Shown one piece after another: positions 1-12,373 of a stretch of 64,000 bases of DNA. The notes under the pieces are model-generated. The model saw only the letters and a list, made by a program, of their open reading frames with translations, had not been told where the DNA came from and searched no databases. Numbering within the stretch: the stretch's first letter is position 1; the number at the start of each line of letters is the position of its first letter. Source of the stretch: Leptoclinus maculatus (taxonomy: Eukaryota > Chordata > Actinopteri > Perciformes > Stichaeidae); NCBI GenBank assembly GCA_032191485.1, contig JAVDOI010000005.1:9341777-9405776 (forward strand). Direction: 5' to 3'. The translations under genes were made by a program, and so were the position numbers.

Positions 1-427
1 AGTCAAAGTCATCTCCTTATATAGAGCCTCCTATCAGCAGGATTTAGTTCCTACCATGAGTGCAGGTGACACCAATTACTGACTCCCACAGTTGACAAAC
101 ACCAGCTATACCTTACAGCAGTCCTTTAGGTAGCCAACCATTTTATATGGTTTAACATTAGCTATACACTCACAACAATGTAAAACAGATCACAACTAAT
201 CTACAAATCTACCAGTACATACTCTACATACTCTACTCCCCCCCCCCCCCCCCCCAGACTTGGTCTGACCCAATGACATCACGGATGACATCATCCAGTG
301 TATAAATAGAGGAAATAGTTGGGTGCCTCCCCCTTTAGCCTCTGGAACACATGGTGGGTATGGTAAACAAACAATTGATACGCATGGTTAGATTTATAGA
401 TGAGTGTAATATGGGACAAATGGTGTG
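1..427. other. non-coding flank with poly-C run
   Basis: No gene seen. It holds an uninterrupted run of 18 C at 238-255. The right part may be a degraded continuation of the hAT relic that starts at 428, but I could not recognise it. Confidence 0.5.
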
Positions 428-587
428 TTTGTGGCTCAAGCACTTTAACCAGATTCTGAAATCCTTTGTTTTCCACAACAGAGAATGGCCTCATGTCTGC
501 AGCAATAAAGACCCCAATAGATGTTGTAATAGCTTTAGCCCGGTCTGATTCTGCCACAAACGCTTTCTTAAATGCCGCGATGATACC

Positions 588-621
<34 letters not shown>

Positions 622-1065
622 GGTTGTGGCTTGTCCCACGTCGCTGACAGACAGGTGTCTCTTCATATGTGTGGACATTCCCGATGTATTGCCGTTGTCG
701 TATGTCTTTCTCTTTAAATAACGCCTACATACTGTAACGGTTTTGTCCACCACCCTCATCCGTCATTATTAGTTACAGAGAAGACAAAATGCTCACAAAC
801 GACTTCAATGATGCCCGGTGGCTTCTCAAGTTCCTCCGCTCGCCATGACTTTCGCCGTTAAATGCTTTTAAGCTGCTCCGTTCACGTGAACACACTACTG
901 TTCACTGACACTCTGCATTGATATTCAGGGACTTGTTACTTGAAAAGGAACCGCAGCAGTAAAACTTTACTGCACACTATGATGATTACACTGTAAAAAA
1001 CACATAAAAACCTGAGGGGTGATCCGAACCGATCACGGATCGATCTGTGATCCGTTACACCACTA
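428..1065 (-). mobile_element. hAT transposon relic with BED-finger transposase fragment
   Basis: On the minus strand the outer end reads TAGTGGTGTAACGGATC, a hAT-type terminus seen in fish (outer edge at about 1065). Inside, decayed frames give a BED zinc-finger-like piece (CRRYLK...YDNGNTSGMSTHMKRH, about 640-740) and a transposase start (ITTSIGVFIAADMRPFSVVE, about 450-530). The two lie in different frames, separated by an expanded TTG repeat (588-622). The other end was not identified; the element is truncated and inactive. Confidence 0.75.
588..622. repeat. (TTG)n microsatellite
   Basis: About 11 TTG triplets inside the hAT relic. On the minus strand they read as an artificial threonine run. 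Confidence 0.9.
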
Positions 1066-1792
1066 ATGATAAGTCATTGATGTGAGAACTGTCATTCCAA
1101 TGAAAGATGCTCTGGTGCCAAATACATTTTTCTGGATTCTGTATTTTTGGACCCATTGAGCATTGGAGTCCCTCTCCGCCTCAGCTGACTTCATGCTTCC
1201 AGTTTTATTGGAACTAATGGGTCACATTGACCAAACCGATTGCTTGTGATGGTTTGTGATCGTCCCCGTGACCTTTCTGCCATCAGAAAATAAACCATTT
1301 AGCTCAACTCCTGCAGTGAAGTTGTCTGTATGCTTTTCAAAACTTTCAGATTCAGGAAGTGTTTTTTTTTTGTAGGCCTGTTGTTTAAGCACAATGGAAA
1401 TAAATAATATATTATTCAAAAGAAATGTATACAGTCTCCTATGAACCTCCGACCTCTTCGACAGACAGTATGTTGATGTTCAAGTTTGTTTCTCTAAAAA
1501 CAGGTTTTTCCTGCATTAAGGCGTGTTTTTACCCTGCGTAGAGAGCGTCAGCGTGGAGCATCTGGACGTGAGAACGAGGGTGCTGTAATTTATCGATACA
1601 ATGTTCACGTCCTGCTAACGCAGTACATAATATCAGATCAGAGCCAATCATCCACCGGTCATCCCGTCAGAATGCCGGGGGGGAACTGGTTGTTGACTAA
1701 TGTTACTCAAGTTCAGTTTTCTGAATCTACGCTTTTGATTTACAGAATATGACTTTACAGGGCAAACATTTCCAGAACGTAAGAATGAAATG
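1066..1792. other. non-coding stretch, no feature recognised
   Basis: Read on both strands; no exon, RNA gene or clear repeat could be supported. Confidence 0.4.
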
Positions 1793-1987
1793 TAGGGTTG
1801 GGAGATTTGGAGAAAATCAAATATATTTCTGACCAAATACCTCGACACTGATATTGCAACGATATAGTAGGGCTGAACAAATGACTGGTATTGGTGGTAT
1901 AACGATATCTAAAATCTAAGACGATATCTAGATCATCTCATGATGATCACAATGTCAATATCATATAGATATATTGCCCAGCCCTAG
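1793..1987. mobile_element. MITE relics (TAGGGCTG family)
   Basis: 1868-1987 begins tagggctg and ends cagccctag, with an interior full of ATAT and GATAT words, like a common fish hAT-derived MITE. 1793-1867 (tagggttgggagatttgg...) resembles a truncated related copy directly beside it. Confidence 0.6.
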
Positions 1988-2262
1988 TCGAAGGCCGTGA
2001 TATGTATATGTAATAGTTATTCAACTATTTTTGTCAAGACAAGTTTTGTCTTTAAGCTTTTTGGGCTTTAACGACCGTAATAAAAATGGTAGTTTTAAGT
2101 GAAAAGCCTTCAATTGGATTACATCTGTTTATAATGTTAAATTTAAAGTTAAGTCCTTAACTTAAATTACCTTACAAACATGCCAAACCATGATGTTTAA
2201 ATAATGAATAAGGCTGAACTACTTCACCCTTATTCACCCCCCACGCTCTCAGGTCAAACGTG

Positions 2263-2638
2263 TCATCTGTCTGTCCCACGCACTCTCCTTCAGACCCTAT
2301 CTGTCTGTCCCACTCACTCTCCTTCAGACTCTATCTGTCTGTCCCACGCACTCTCCTTCAGACTCTATCTGTCTGTCCCACGCACTCTCCTTCAGACTCT
2401 ATCTGTCTGTCCCACGCACTCTCCTTCAGACTCTATCTGTCTGTCCCACGCACTCTCCTTCAGACCCTATCTGTCTGTCCCACGCACTCTCCTTCAGACT
2501 CTATCTGTCTGTCCCACGCACTCTCCTTCAGACCCTATCTGTCTGTCCCACGCACTCTCCTTCAGACTCTATCTGTCTGTCCCACGCACTCTCCTTCAGA
2601 CTCTATCTGTCTGTCCCACGCACTCTCCTTCAGACCCG
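2263..2638. repeat. minisatellite, 34-bp unit, about 11 copies
   Basis: Unit starts ctgtctgtcccacgcact and ends tccttcagac(t/c)ctat; the spacing is exactly 34 bp. Copies are almost identical, differing mainly at one C/T position. Because 34 is not a multiple of three, any reading frame cycles through three peptides. Confidence 0.95.
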
Positions 2639-2914
2639 TGGTGACCGAGCTTTTGAGGCAGTAGCACCAAGGCTGTGGAATGCTCTGCCTACACCCTTAC
2701 GCTTAAGACACACCTGTTTAGACTGGCATTTGACTAAAAACTCATGACTAGACCTGCTTTTAAACCTTTTAATTTTGTACTTTCTGTGTGTATGTAAATT
2801 ATTGGGCCTTATATGGTCGCATTGTGTTTTTTATGTTTGTAATTCTGCCCTGTTAAGCACTTTGTGACATATGTCTGTAAAAAGCACTTTATAAATGAAT
2901 CTTACTTACTTAAC
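2639..2914 (+). mobile_element. LINE (L2/Jockey-like) 3' end fragment
   Basis: Translates as RAFEAVAPRLWNALPTPLR, the usual C-terminal wording of fish L2-type reverse transcriptase ORFs. It is followed by a short 3' UTR ending agcactttataaatgaat and a TTAC-type tail. The 34-bp minisatellite abuts its 5' edge. 5' truncated and inactive. Confidence 0.65.
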
Positions 2915-3416
2915 TAAACCAAAATAACCAAATCGTTTGGTTTTTTTTCGTTTTTTTTTTCAATTTACAGCGTAAATTTTCGTGTTTGAAACTGCGATTG
3001 TAATCTACGAGAAAATACATTTCCCTCGAAAACGTAATTGAGAATGCAGTTTAGTTGAAAGGGAAAGGTTGAAACGGTCATGAGCGGGACATTTTGACTG
3101 AGCACAATATTATTTCTTGACAGTAATATTCGATTGATTCTAACCATTGTTTAGCATTTTAGGCAAAATACCATATGTGTTTTTAAATCTGGAATAAGCA
3201 TCGGTCATTACCTATATAAGAGCGTGTCGACCACAAAGTTGCAATAAAAAAAAAACAATTGGGAATTATGATGTTCATTTCTGTAACACTGATGTGTTGA
3301 AGGCAAATAGAGAAGCTCTGGAAGCCAACTCTCTCTCTTATCTTCTCCATGCAGAGGAAATGTGGGTTACAGCTCTCAGTAGAGTCAACATCCCTTTGAC
3401 AAACTGAGCTGTGCTG

Positions 3417-3418
<2 letters not shown>

Positions 3419-3463
<45 letters not shown>
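3419..3463. repeat. (TG)n microsatellite
   Basis: About 22 TG dinucleotides followed by a GA/G-rich stretch. Confidence 0.95.
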
Positions 3464-3466
<3 letters not shown>

Positions 3467-3589
3467 AGGGGGGGGAGACATCCTCAGAGTTAATATTCAT
3501 TTAAACAAGGACAGAAGAAAAACATCTTCCTGCTTTGTTATTATGCAGCAGAGGAGTCTCTCTTCTAGAATGTCTGCTTAGTTAGTGAG

Positions 3590-4130
3590 GCTCTCGACGT
3601 TCTACGACGTCCATGTCTATAATGCTTTATAAACATACTTATAATGCATTCTAATCTGCTCATAGCACTGTATAATCATCGTTATAAGCACTCATACATA
3701 CCCTGATTTATAACACATTAGCATTTTATAATAACTTATAAGGTCAAGTTTCATAATATTTCATAATTGGTGGTCACTCACTGACATTCTTTTTATTATA
3801 CTTACCATTGTTATCATACTTCTATCATATTTTTTATAATGCATTATAATCACTGGCTGTGGTCATTGTGTGCTTTAAGTAAAGTGAAAACAATATGATT
3901 CACTCTATGCAAGAATAACACACACAATGTAAAATGTATTTTAATATACAGCTGTGATTATAATTTATGATTAAAAGATTATAATGTATTACAACTGAGT
4001 TATAAAACACTATGGTCCTTGCAAAGCATAAAGAATATTTATGAATGCTTATAACTGTAAGTAGATTATAATGCATTTGAAGTATGTTTATAATGCATTA
4101 TACACATGAGCGTGTTACAGTTAGATGTGA
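3590..4130 (+). repeat. AT-rich dispersed repeat with TTATAATGCATTATAA words, copy 1
   Basis: Internally repetitive (variants of ttataatgcattataa and taagcactcata). It shares its start (ctacg...catgtct.taatg) and word order with 8428-9005 in the same orientation, so the two are copies of one family. No coding capacity. Confidence 0.75.
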
Positions 4131-5104
4131 TAGACAGTTACTCTTATTGTAGACTGCACTCATGTTGTAATTAGACTTCTTCTTCTCTGTGACAGGTTGG
4201 ACTTCAGAAACAACAACATCACTGAATCTAAACTACTGCGGTCAACGTTCACCTGATGACAAACGGTGAGTGAGTTCCCGTCAAACTCACAGTACTTACG
4301 GTAATACACCACAACGTTGTTCGCCAGGAGTTCATCACCACTAGGCTGTCTTTGTGTTCCTTTAAAGATGTATTATATAAATAAGATAACATATACTTTA
4401 TTGTCCCCTAGGGTGGGTTTGCTATGTGTACAGTCCGCACGGGCACAAATATTTGGCTGCACGCGGACCGTTGCGGACATGAACAGTATGAACTTTAGAA
4501 CCATTTTTCCCTTCATTACATAGAATTTTTCCTTTACATTTTTAAATGATCATGTATAATATTAAAGTCAGAGAGAGAGTGTTTCAGCAATAACATTTTT
4601 AATAGAAACTATTCTTTGATGTAAGATAAAGTTATCTCATTTTCTTGTTCCCTAAAACATTTGACCTACTAAATCATTTCCACAAACTGTTCGACGTTCT
4701 AATCATCAATGTGAAATATTGAATAATGAGAGAAACAGAATACCAACACATAAAATGAGTGTTAGCAGTGAAGTACATTTACACACTGTGGTATACAGAG
4801 ACTGCTGGCAGAGGCAACTGCAAAATCATTTTTATTATTTATTAATAAGTTCAAATACAAACTCCCAACCATTAGCAGTCATTGAGGAGCCAACTGACAG
4901 CTGATCCAGCTCTGCCTCATCAGGAACTGACTCTTCAGGTTACAGCTCAGAGGAAGGGATGTGTCATTTGCTAAATTGCTTTTTCTTAAAAGCTTGTAAA
5001 ACAGTCAGCTTCCCTAAAAGTGTTGTCATGTAACCGCCAGCTGTTGATCAGTGGAATAGTGTAAAACCCCTGGCAGCAATACGTAATGTGCCAGGTGCGT
5101 GTTT
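4131..5104. other. non-coding stretch, no exon recognised
   Basis: No supportable gene or RNA. A donor-like acggtgagtgag at 4263 follows a short open stretch (4195-4264), but neither side matches a known exon. Confidence 0.35.
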
Positions 5105-6345
5105 GAGCCATAAACTGTGTATATATATATAAGAAGTGGACGTAGTCACCGTGATGTCACCCATTGGTATGTGGACTGCAGTTTTGAAGGCTCAAGTTTG
5201 ACATTTTGGCCGTTTCCAGCTTGGTTTTTGGCCATCGTCGTCTTTGTTTATATTTTCAACCAGAAGTTACACGAGACGGTGGAACTAAAGACCACCGAAC
5301 GCTGAATAAGACATTTTTAGGCGACAAAATGTTACAATTCACTTTCACGAAAATGGTTTAAGTTCTAAGAAGAAAACACAGACAACTCCCAGAACAGGCA
5401 ACTCCGTTGTAGCGCCCTGTCAATCACTGTGTAGCCCCGCCCCTAAAGCATCCCCTGCTTTATGGTCTGTTTGACTCTAAATGGACCATAATGTACTAAA
5501 TGAACATCATGCTGTATTGAAGAAGACTTGAAACTAGAGATTGAGACCATAAACTCATGTTTACAATGTTTACTGAGGTAATAAATCAAGAGAGAAGTAG
5601 AGTCATTTTCTATAGACTTCTATAGAACCAGAGGAGTCGCCCCCTGGTGGACACTAGAGAGAATGCAGGTTTAAGGCACTTCCGCATTGAGTTCACTTTT
5701 CAGACCAGGAGATTGAGCCTTGGTTTGTGCATATGTGTTTTTGTCTACACGCCGACAAACAAAATAGGGGTACACGCACTCATAGAAGCGTTGGTGCATA
5801 GCGCTACTAGTGGTCAAAACCTCTGCAGGGTATCTCTAAGGGACTATTAAATGAATGGTAAATGGCGGAGGCGAGGACTGACTTCCACATAGATGTGAAT
5901 GGTTTAAGTTAAGTTATTATAAGTGAAGCCAATGAAGAAGTGCCTTAAACTGGCATTATTTTGAATGGCCATCAGGGTACGACTCCTCTGGTTAAAAAAA
6001 TGAATCCAATTGTATAGAAGACTATAGTATGCTTTAGGGCCGAGCCACCAAGTGATTCACAGGTCGCTACCACGTTGTTGTCTTTGTGTTGGTCTAGGAA
6101 CTTGAACTCTGTCACAGTATGTTTTCAGTTCATGAAAGTTAATTGTAACATTTTGATTGCCTTCAAATGTCATATTCAGCATTGGGTTGTACTTAGTTCC
6201 ACCCTCTCGTGTCACTTCTGGTAACAAAAAAACAAGATGGCGACGGACAAATTGGCAAACCCGAGGCTTCGAGCGGCAGTCCACAAACCAATGGATGATG
6301 TCGTGGTGATTATGTCTACTTTATTATTTACAGTCTGTGGTTAAA
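5105..6345. mobile_element. element with about 130-bp terminal inverted repeats, copy 1
   Basis: The left arm (about 5105-5240) and the reverse complement of the right arm (about 6215-6345) share, in order, a gtggac/gtagac motif, the words cattggt and gtggactgc, and a following ggct/gcct-caagtttg region. An internal inverted pair (tctatag...agtcgcc near 5620-5645 and its mirror near 5970-6030) also exists. No transposase. A second copy of one half lies inverted at 21950-23535. Confidence 0.7.
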
Positions 6346-6829
6346 ACTCGGCTCATCTCAGCCCTCCAACAGACCAGAGGAACACCAGAGGACTCTCAAT
6401 TCTAAATATATAAAACAAATGGGAAAAAAATAGTTAGATATTGCAATTTCAGAGGGAAAATGGTACAAAATGTGGAAACACACAACTTCCAACAAACCCA
6501 TTGTCAACTACTTGCCCAGCACCAAACGGCAGACTGACACAGTTAGAGACTAGCTGTTGAACATAGTGGAGCATTTAGAAGCTAAAGAGACCAAAACAGT
6601 GAATATTGGACTTGGAATATTGGTGTTATGTTCATTGCTTGTTCATTGCTTGTTCCACTGCACCCCCACAAACAACAAATGGAGTTTTTGCTGCACAGTG
6701 ATGTTACGTTAAACTAAGCACTAACGGCCAAAGTCAGTAATTAGAAAACCAGATGGTAGTTTCTGTGTAGAATAACTAGATGTGGGCTGTAAAACGTCTA
6801 TTTCTCTGTGCTTCTATGGTAATACCCCA
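6346..6829. other. non-coding stretch with possible transposase-like remnant
   Basis: 6440-6560 (caacttccaacaaaccc...) has words reminiscent of decayed transposase, but too few residues agree for a call. Nothing else was recognised. Confidence 0.3.
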
Positions 6830-8089
6830 CTGTCTCTGTGTCCTTGGTCCTGTCTCTGTGTCCTTGGTCCTGTCTCTGTGTCCTTGGTCCTGTCTCTGTG
6901 TCCTTGGTCCTGTCTCTCTGTGTCCTTGGTCCTGTCTCTGTGTCCTTGGTCCTGTCTCTGTGTCCATGGTCCTGTCTCTGTGTCCTTGGTCCTGTCTCTG
7001 TGTCCATGGTCCTGTCTCTGTGTCCTTGGTCCTGTCTCTGTGTCCTTGGTCCTGTCTCTGTGTCCTTGGTCCTGTCTCTGTGTCCTTGGTCCTGTCTCTG
7101 TGTCCTTGGTCCTGTCTCTCTGTGTCCTTGGTCCTGTCTCTGTGTCCTTGGTCCTGTCTCTGTGTCCTTGGTCCTGTCTCTGTGTCCTTGGTCCTGTCTC
7201 TGTGTCCTTGGTCCTGTCTCTCTGTGTCCTTGGTCCTGTCTCTGTGTCCTTGGTCCTGTCTCTGTGTCCATGGTCCTGTCTCTGTGTCCTTGGTCCTGTC
7301 TCTGTGTCCATGGTCCTGTCTCTGTGTCCTTGGTCCTGTCTCTGTGTCCTTGGTCCTGTCTCTCTGTGTCCTTGGTCCTGTCTCTGTGTCCTTGGTCCTG
7401 TCTCTGTGTCCTTGGTCCTGTCTCTGTGTCCTTGGTCCTGTCTCTGTGTCCTTTGTCCTTGGTCCTGTCTCTGTGTCCTTGGTCCTGTCTCTGTGTCCTT
7501 GGTCCTGTCTCTCTGTGTCCTTGGTCCTGTCTCTGTGTGTCCTTGGTCCTGTCTCTGTGTGTCCTTGGTCCTGTCTCTGTGTCCTTGGTCCTTGGTCCTG
7601 TCTCTGTGTCCTTGGTCCTGTCTCTCTGTGTCCTTGGTCCTGTCTCTGTGTGTCCTTGGTCCTGTCTCTGTGTCCATGGTCCTGTCTCTGTGTCCATGGT
7701 CCTGTCTCTGTGTCCTTGGTCCTGTCTCTGTGTGTCCTTGGTCCTGTCTCTGTGTCCTTGGTCCTGTCTCTGTGTCCTTGGTCCTGTCTCTGTGTCCTTG
7801 GTCCTGTGTCCTTGGTCCTGTGTCCTTGGTCCTGTCTCTGTGTCCTTGGTCCTGTCTCTCTGTGTCCTTGGTCCTGTCTCTGTGTCCTTGGTCCTGTCTC
7901 TCTGTGTCCTTGGTCCTGTCTCTGTGTCCTTGGTCCTGTGTCCTTGGTCCTGTCTCTGTGTCCTTGGTCCTGTCTCTCTGTGTCCTTGGTCCTGTCTCTG
8001 TGTCCTTGGTCCTGTGTCCTTGGTCCTGTCTCTGTGTCCTTGGTCCTGTCTCTGTGTCCTTGGTCCTGTCTCTCTGTGTCCTTGGTCCC
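6830..8089. repeat. minisatellite, 20-bp unit, about 62 copies
   Basis: Unit tgtctctgtgtccttggtcc. Variants: 22-bp units with an extra TC or TG, shorter units lacking the TCTC part, and a T-to-A change giving tccatggt. The + strand is strongly depleted of A. No frame contains a stop on either strand, so very long spurious open frames cover it. Confidence 0.97.
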
Positions 8090-8427
8090 TCTCCTAAATA
8101 ACCTAGTTCTCTGCATTTTGCACCAAGCACTAATTTCTGGGTCGAGACAGAAAAGTGTTTTTTCCAGTGACCTTAAATGAAAATTAATTTGAATTATATG
8201 CATTTCAGCCTATTGAATAAGCATATTAAGATTTTACAAAATACATTGTTGTGGGATTTACTAGTAGACACTTAAATGTACGGTTCTTACTTTCTAACTA
8301 CCACCTGTGTATTCTGCTAGTCATCCTGCCACTTGGTATTTAGTTTAAATAAACATTAACAGGAAGTAGAAATCAGTGTTTTTGGTTTCTTCACTTTGTC
8401 ACATTGATAGATTGAATGATGAATAAC

Positions 8428-9005
8428 GCTTTCTACGCTGTTCATGTCTGTAATGCATTATAAACATAATTATAATGCATGTTATGTGTTTTATAAAGCA
8501 TGTTATTATGACTTATCAGGTTAAGTATCATAATGCTTCATAATTGCTTCATAAACATACTTATAGTGTGTTATCATTTGCTTATTGCACTGCATAAGCA
8601 CTCATAAATATTGATAAGCCTTTTATGACTTATCAGGTCAAGTATCATAATACTTTTGAATTGCTTTTTTTGGCACGAGCATAGTGTACTATAATTATCA
8701 TAGTTGTCTTATTTCATAATCACTGTTATAATGCATTATAATCACTGTTATAATGCATTATAAATGTCCTTACAATGCATTATAATTTGCTTTTTGCACT
8801 GTATAAGTCCTTATAAATATTAATAATGCTTTACAACAATAATCAGAAAACATTGTAAAGCATGTTATAATGACTTTTTAAGGTCAAGTATCATAATATT
8901 TGTTAATTGCTGGTCACTCATTTGTTTTTTACATGGATCATAGGGTCATACTTTATAACCTTTTTTATAATGCATTAATAATAATAATCACTGTTATGAT
9001 AGAAT
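8428..9005 (+). repeat. AT-rich dispersed repeat with TTATAATGCATTATAA words, copy 2
   Basis: Same family and orientation as 3590-4130, with recurring ataatgcattataa and tcaggtcaagtatcataat words. Confidence 0.75.
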
Positions 9006-10685
9006 GGGATTATAAGTCAGTTTAAGTTTTGTCAACACTGGTTTATTCAGCGCATTCATTCTTTGTACAATGTGTCTTTGTGTAATGAGCATTGTAGCCT
9101 CTAGAGGCCAATGCCGGGGCGTCAGACTGCCAGTGTGGTTCAAGTTACCAGTATCTCCGTCTGCTTGGCTCTTATGTATTGCAGCCAGTGTCCTGCCGTT
9201 CCCCCTCCGTTGTAATGAGACGTCAGCAGGCTAACCGAGTGCTCTGATGGTTCACCCAGCCACAGCACCAACAGGCATGCTCTCTTTCTAATGCTTCTGC
9301 ATGAGTAGGGCCTCATTTTGTTACAACCTTCTTCGGGCACAATCTGTGAAAACAGTCTCCCACTTAATATCATCTGTGTTTTCCTTCTGCCTCTTTTGTT
9401 TTTTTTGCTGGAGAATATTAAACCAAGTAATTCATTGGGGTCAAAATGAGGAGACGGAAGAGAACAATACGAGAAAGCAAAGACAGTCCTTTGTTTTAGG
9501 CGATTACTGTGAAAACTGAATGTGTTGTCTTTTTAAATGATGAGCATAGTTTAATGAACCACGGCTGAAGTGACCGTGTGCTACAGTCGATATGCTGATG
9601 CTGCCTCTGACAGCGATGGCTGAGCCTGCAGTTCACTCTGCAGTGATGAGTGATGAGCAGCCAGAAGATTGATAGGAAGGGAGGCATGTGCAGGTCTTAT
9701 GTTTGGACAGCTGCGACCGTGATGACATGATGAAGTCAGATGTATTGCAGTTTGATACATTATGGTTTATTTTTGTTGTATGTAGTGTGCTGCAGGAATG
9801 AGTCCTAAAACCCTGGTTCCCTCATATCAAGGTCAATGTTTTGTGTTTTAATGGTTAGATGCCTGAAGTACGGTCTGTGGTTAACACAAGCTCAAGAGTT
9901 TTTCAGCAAACTTTGTTCTACGACATTAAATATGTCAGGAGAAGCTCTTACCTGTCTTCAAATGGGCGGTTTCTAACAAGTGTCTAAATACGACTACAAC
10001 AGCTCAGTGGTGGCGACGTGAAGTCATGCAGCCATGGTGTAGTTTGTTTATAGCCTAACGTTAACGCGACGATTGCGTTCACGCTTCAAAAATCATAAAA
10101 GTGATGTTCATTTGTGAAGATTGTCTTGCTGAAAAAACTTGTTAGTATCACAAACGTTTATTTGCACAGAGTTTATTTTCTGTGATAATTTAAAATCCAA
10201 TGGAAAATTCCCATTTGTTTTTTGTCGAGGGAACCAGTGCGACGCTTACTTCCTGGTTGGCCAACCAAAATACATCACCCCTGCAGCACTCAATCACCCC
10301 CATATTGATCCTGTTTGAAATGACTCGACAAGCCAAAGGTACCACTGCACAGCTGTGGCTCCAACCACAAGGTTTGCCGTTTGATCCAGTTACCGGGGTA
10401 ACTGGCTGGAAAAGAGGCATGGGTCTTTCGACAGTTATGAGACAAAAGGCAATGGTATACAGATGTGGCTTGCTAGAGTATGAGTGGAAGCACGCTAGCT
10501 ACAATATTTTGCCAATCAGCTCTGTAGTAGTCAAGTTGTCACCAAACTTCCAGGACCCCCTATTTTGCAAGAAGTCACAAATTTCTGTGTCAGATTGTGG
10601 TGTGACCAGACATTTAACAATACATTTCACTCGTATACTCATTCTGTTTACTCACATTGTCTCCCTTTCTCTCTGCCACTTTCAG
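9006..10685. other. non-coding DNA upstream of the first coding exon
   Basis: No exon recognised. It ends in the acceptor ctgccactttcag (10673-10685). It is probably intron 1 or the promoter-distal flank of apba1; the non-coding first exon was not identified. Confidence 0.4.
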
Positions 10686-10789
10686 TCTCTTCCCAGCAGC
10701 CCTTGCCCTGACCTCAGAGAGGCACCTGCTGATGACGGACTCCTAAAACCTTTCTCTGACTCAGTTCAATCGACCAGGACCAGACAGCC

Positions 10790-12373
10790 ATGAACCCCCA
10801 GGAGACAGAGCTCGGCCAGGAGGTTATGGAGGAGGCCGATGCCCCTCCTCGCCACCGCCACAATAGCCACGGCAGCCGGTCCCGTAACCCCAGCAACCAG
10901 GAAAAGCGCTACAGACGCTTTGAAGCCCCTGCCGGAGGAAGCGCTGGCAGCAGAGCGAGGGAGCCCCAGCAGCGCAGACCGCAGGAGGAGCAAGACGCGG
11001 AGCTTCAACACGGAGCTCAGTCTCCACAGCCCCAGCAGCCACAGCCCATCCCCCGACCTGCGGTGACACGTTATCGCCGACAGGGTGACGGCGAGGCCCG
11101 GATCAGAGCCCAGCAGCAGAGGCACAGACAGAGGCAGCAGAGGGAGGCAGAGAGAGCACAACACTTGTCACAACAACAGGAGAAGCAGCACCACGCGGAG
11201 ATGACCCAGGAAGATGAACGAGAGAGGGACGATTCAGTGCTCGCCCGCTCAGCGAGCACCGAGAGCGGCTTCCACACCCATACTGACCGGGCCGAGGGGG
11301 ACGATGGTCTGGTGATGATGTCCCTGGAGCCTGAGGGGCAGCCAGAGGCGGAGGACGAGGCGGGGAACTACGGAGTCCAGCTTCGGCCGGAGGCGGAGGG
11401 GTACACTGAGAGTGCCGAGGCTGAACAGCAACACCTACATCTACATCCTAACTATCCTCCTCAGCCCCCGCCACTGCCACGTGAACCCCTGCCTGATATT
11501 CAAAACCCCCAGAGACAGGATGAAGCAGAGGAGATGCTGAACACTGGCTACTCCAACTACGTCTACACCCAGCCCCATAGCCACTCCGGAGAAAGAGCCG
11601 ATGTCTCCGCTGGTCAGAGCTTGGAGAGTTTAGACGGTGTCCTTGCGGACGAAGCCTACTCAGAGCCATATGACATTTACTCCCTCTCTGAGCACGTTTA
11701 CGAGGAAATCTGTGATGCTCCCGCATCAGTTTCATCTGCAGCAGACAGGGCCGAGGACACGGAGTCACTCCGACAGAGGCGGGCCGGCTTTCAGCTGTTG
11801 GAAGTCCAGGCGGGAGGTGGGCACTACCATCAGCAGGAAGCGGTGGGCTCCCGTCTGCGCCACTACGACGAACGCTCGGATGGAGAGTCAGACAGCCCGG
11901 AGAAGGAGGCCGAGTTTGCCCCATACCCACGCGCCGACAGCTGCGACCACGACGAGGACATTGACAGCATCGTGGCTGAGGTCAAAGAAAGCCTGAGCTG
12001 TCAGAGTCTTCACCGTGCTGTGGAAGACACCATAGATGAAGAGAACGAGCTTCAGCAGGGTGAAGAAAAAACCCAACAACATGAGTCCCAAACCGACTCA
12101 GACAAAAACAACAAGTCTGCCAACTCAGGGAAGCCAGCTGGGAAACAGGCTGCGAGTCCCTCAGAGGAGCTTGTAGCAGTGAGGAACAGTCAAGAGAAGA
12201 GGGACGCCATATCCCTGGCCATCAAGGACATTAAGGAGGCCATAGAGGAGGTGAAGACCAGAACTGTGAGATCTCCATACACACCCGATGAGCCCAAGGA
12301 ACCCATTTGGGTAATGAGGCAGGACCTGAGCCCCACTGCAGAGTGTGACCTACAGCCATCACTGGGGGGTGAT
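10790..12373 (+). CDS. apba1: apba1 first coding exon (residues 1-528)
   Basis: The exon probably starts at 10686 after a pyrimidine-rich acceptor (ctgccactttcag), giving about 104 nt of 5' UTR before the ATG. It ends at GAT before gtaagt, in phase 0. It codes for the disordered region that binds Munc18 and CASK. The first 150 residues are rich in Q, R and E and look poorly conserved. From residue about 148 onward the Mint1 signature motifs appear in the expected order. The open frame runs on past the donor to 12490, but those last codons are intronic. GC content and CpG density are clearly above the flanking introns. Confidence 0.95.

Noticed and set aside
2204..2664. Open frames of 134-146 codons
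   Set aside because: Frame-cycling translation of the 34-bp minisatellite.
6776..8203. Overlapping open frames of 300-475 codons on both strands
   Set aside because: Produced by the 20-bp minisatellite; the peptides are pure repeats (VLGPVSVS, DTETGPRTQ).
10766..11930. Antisense open frames over the first apba1 coding exon
   Set aside because: Shadows of a GC-rich exon; no domain and no splice context.
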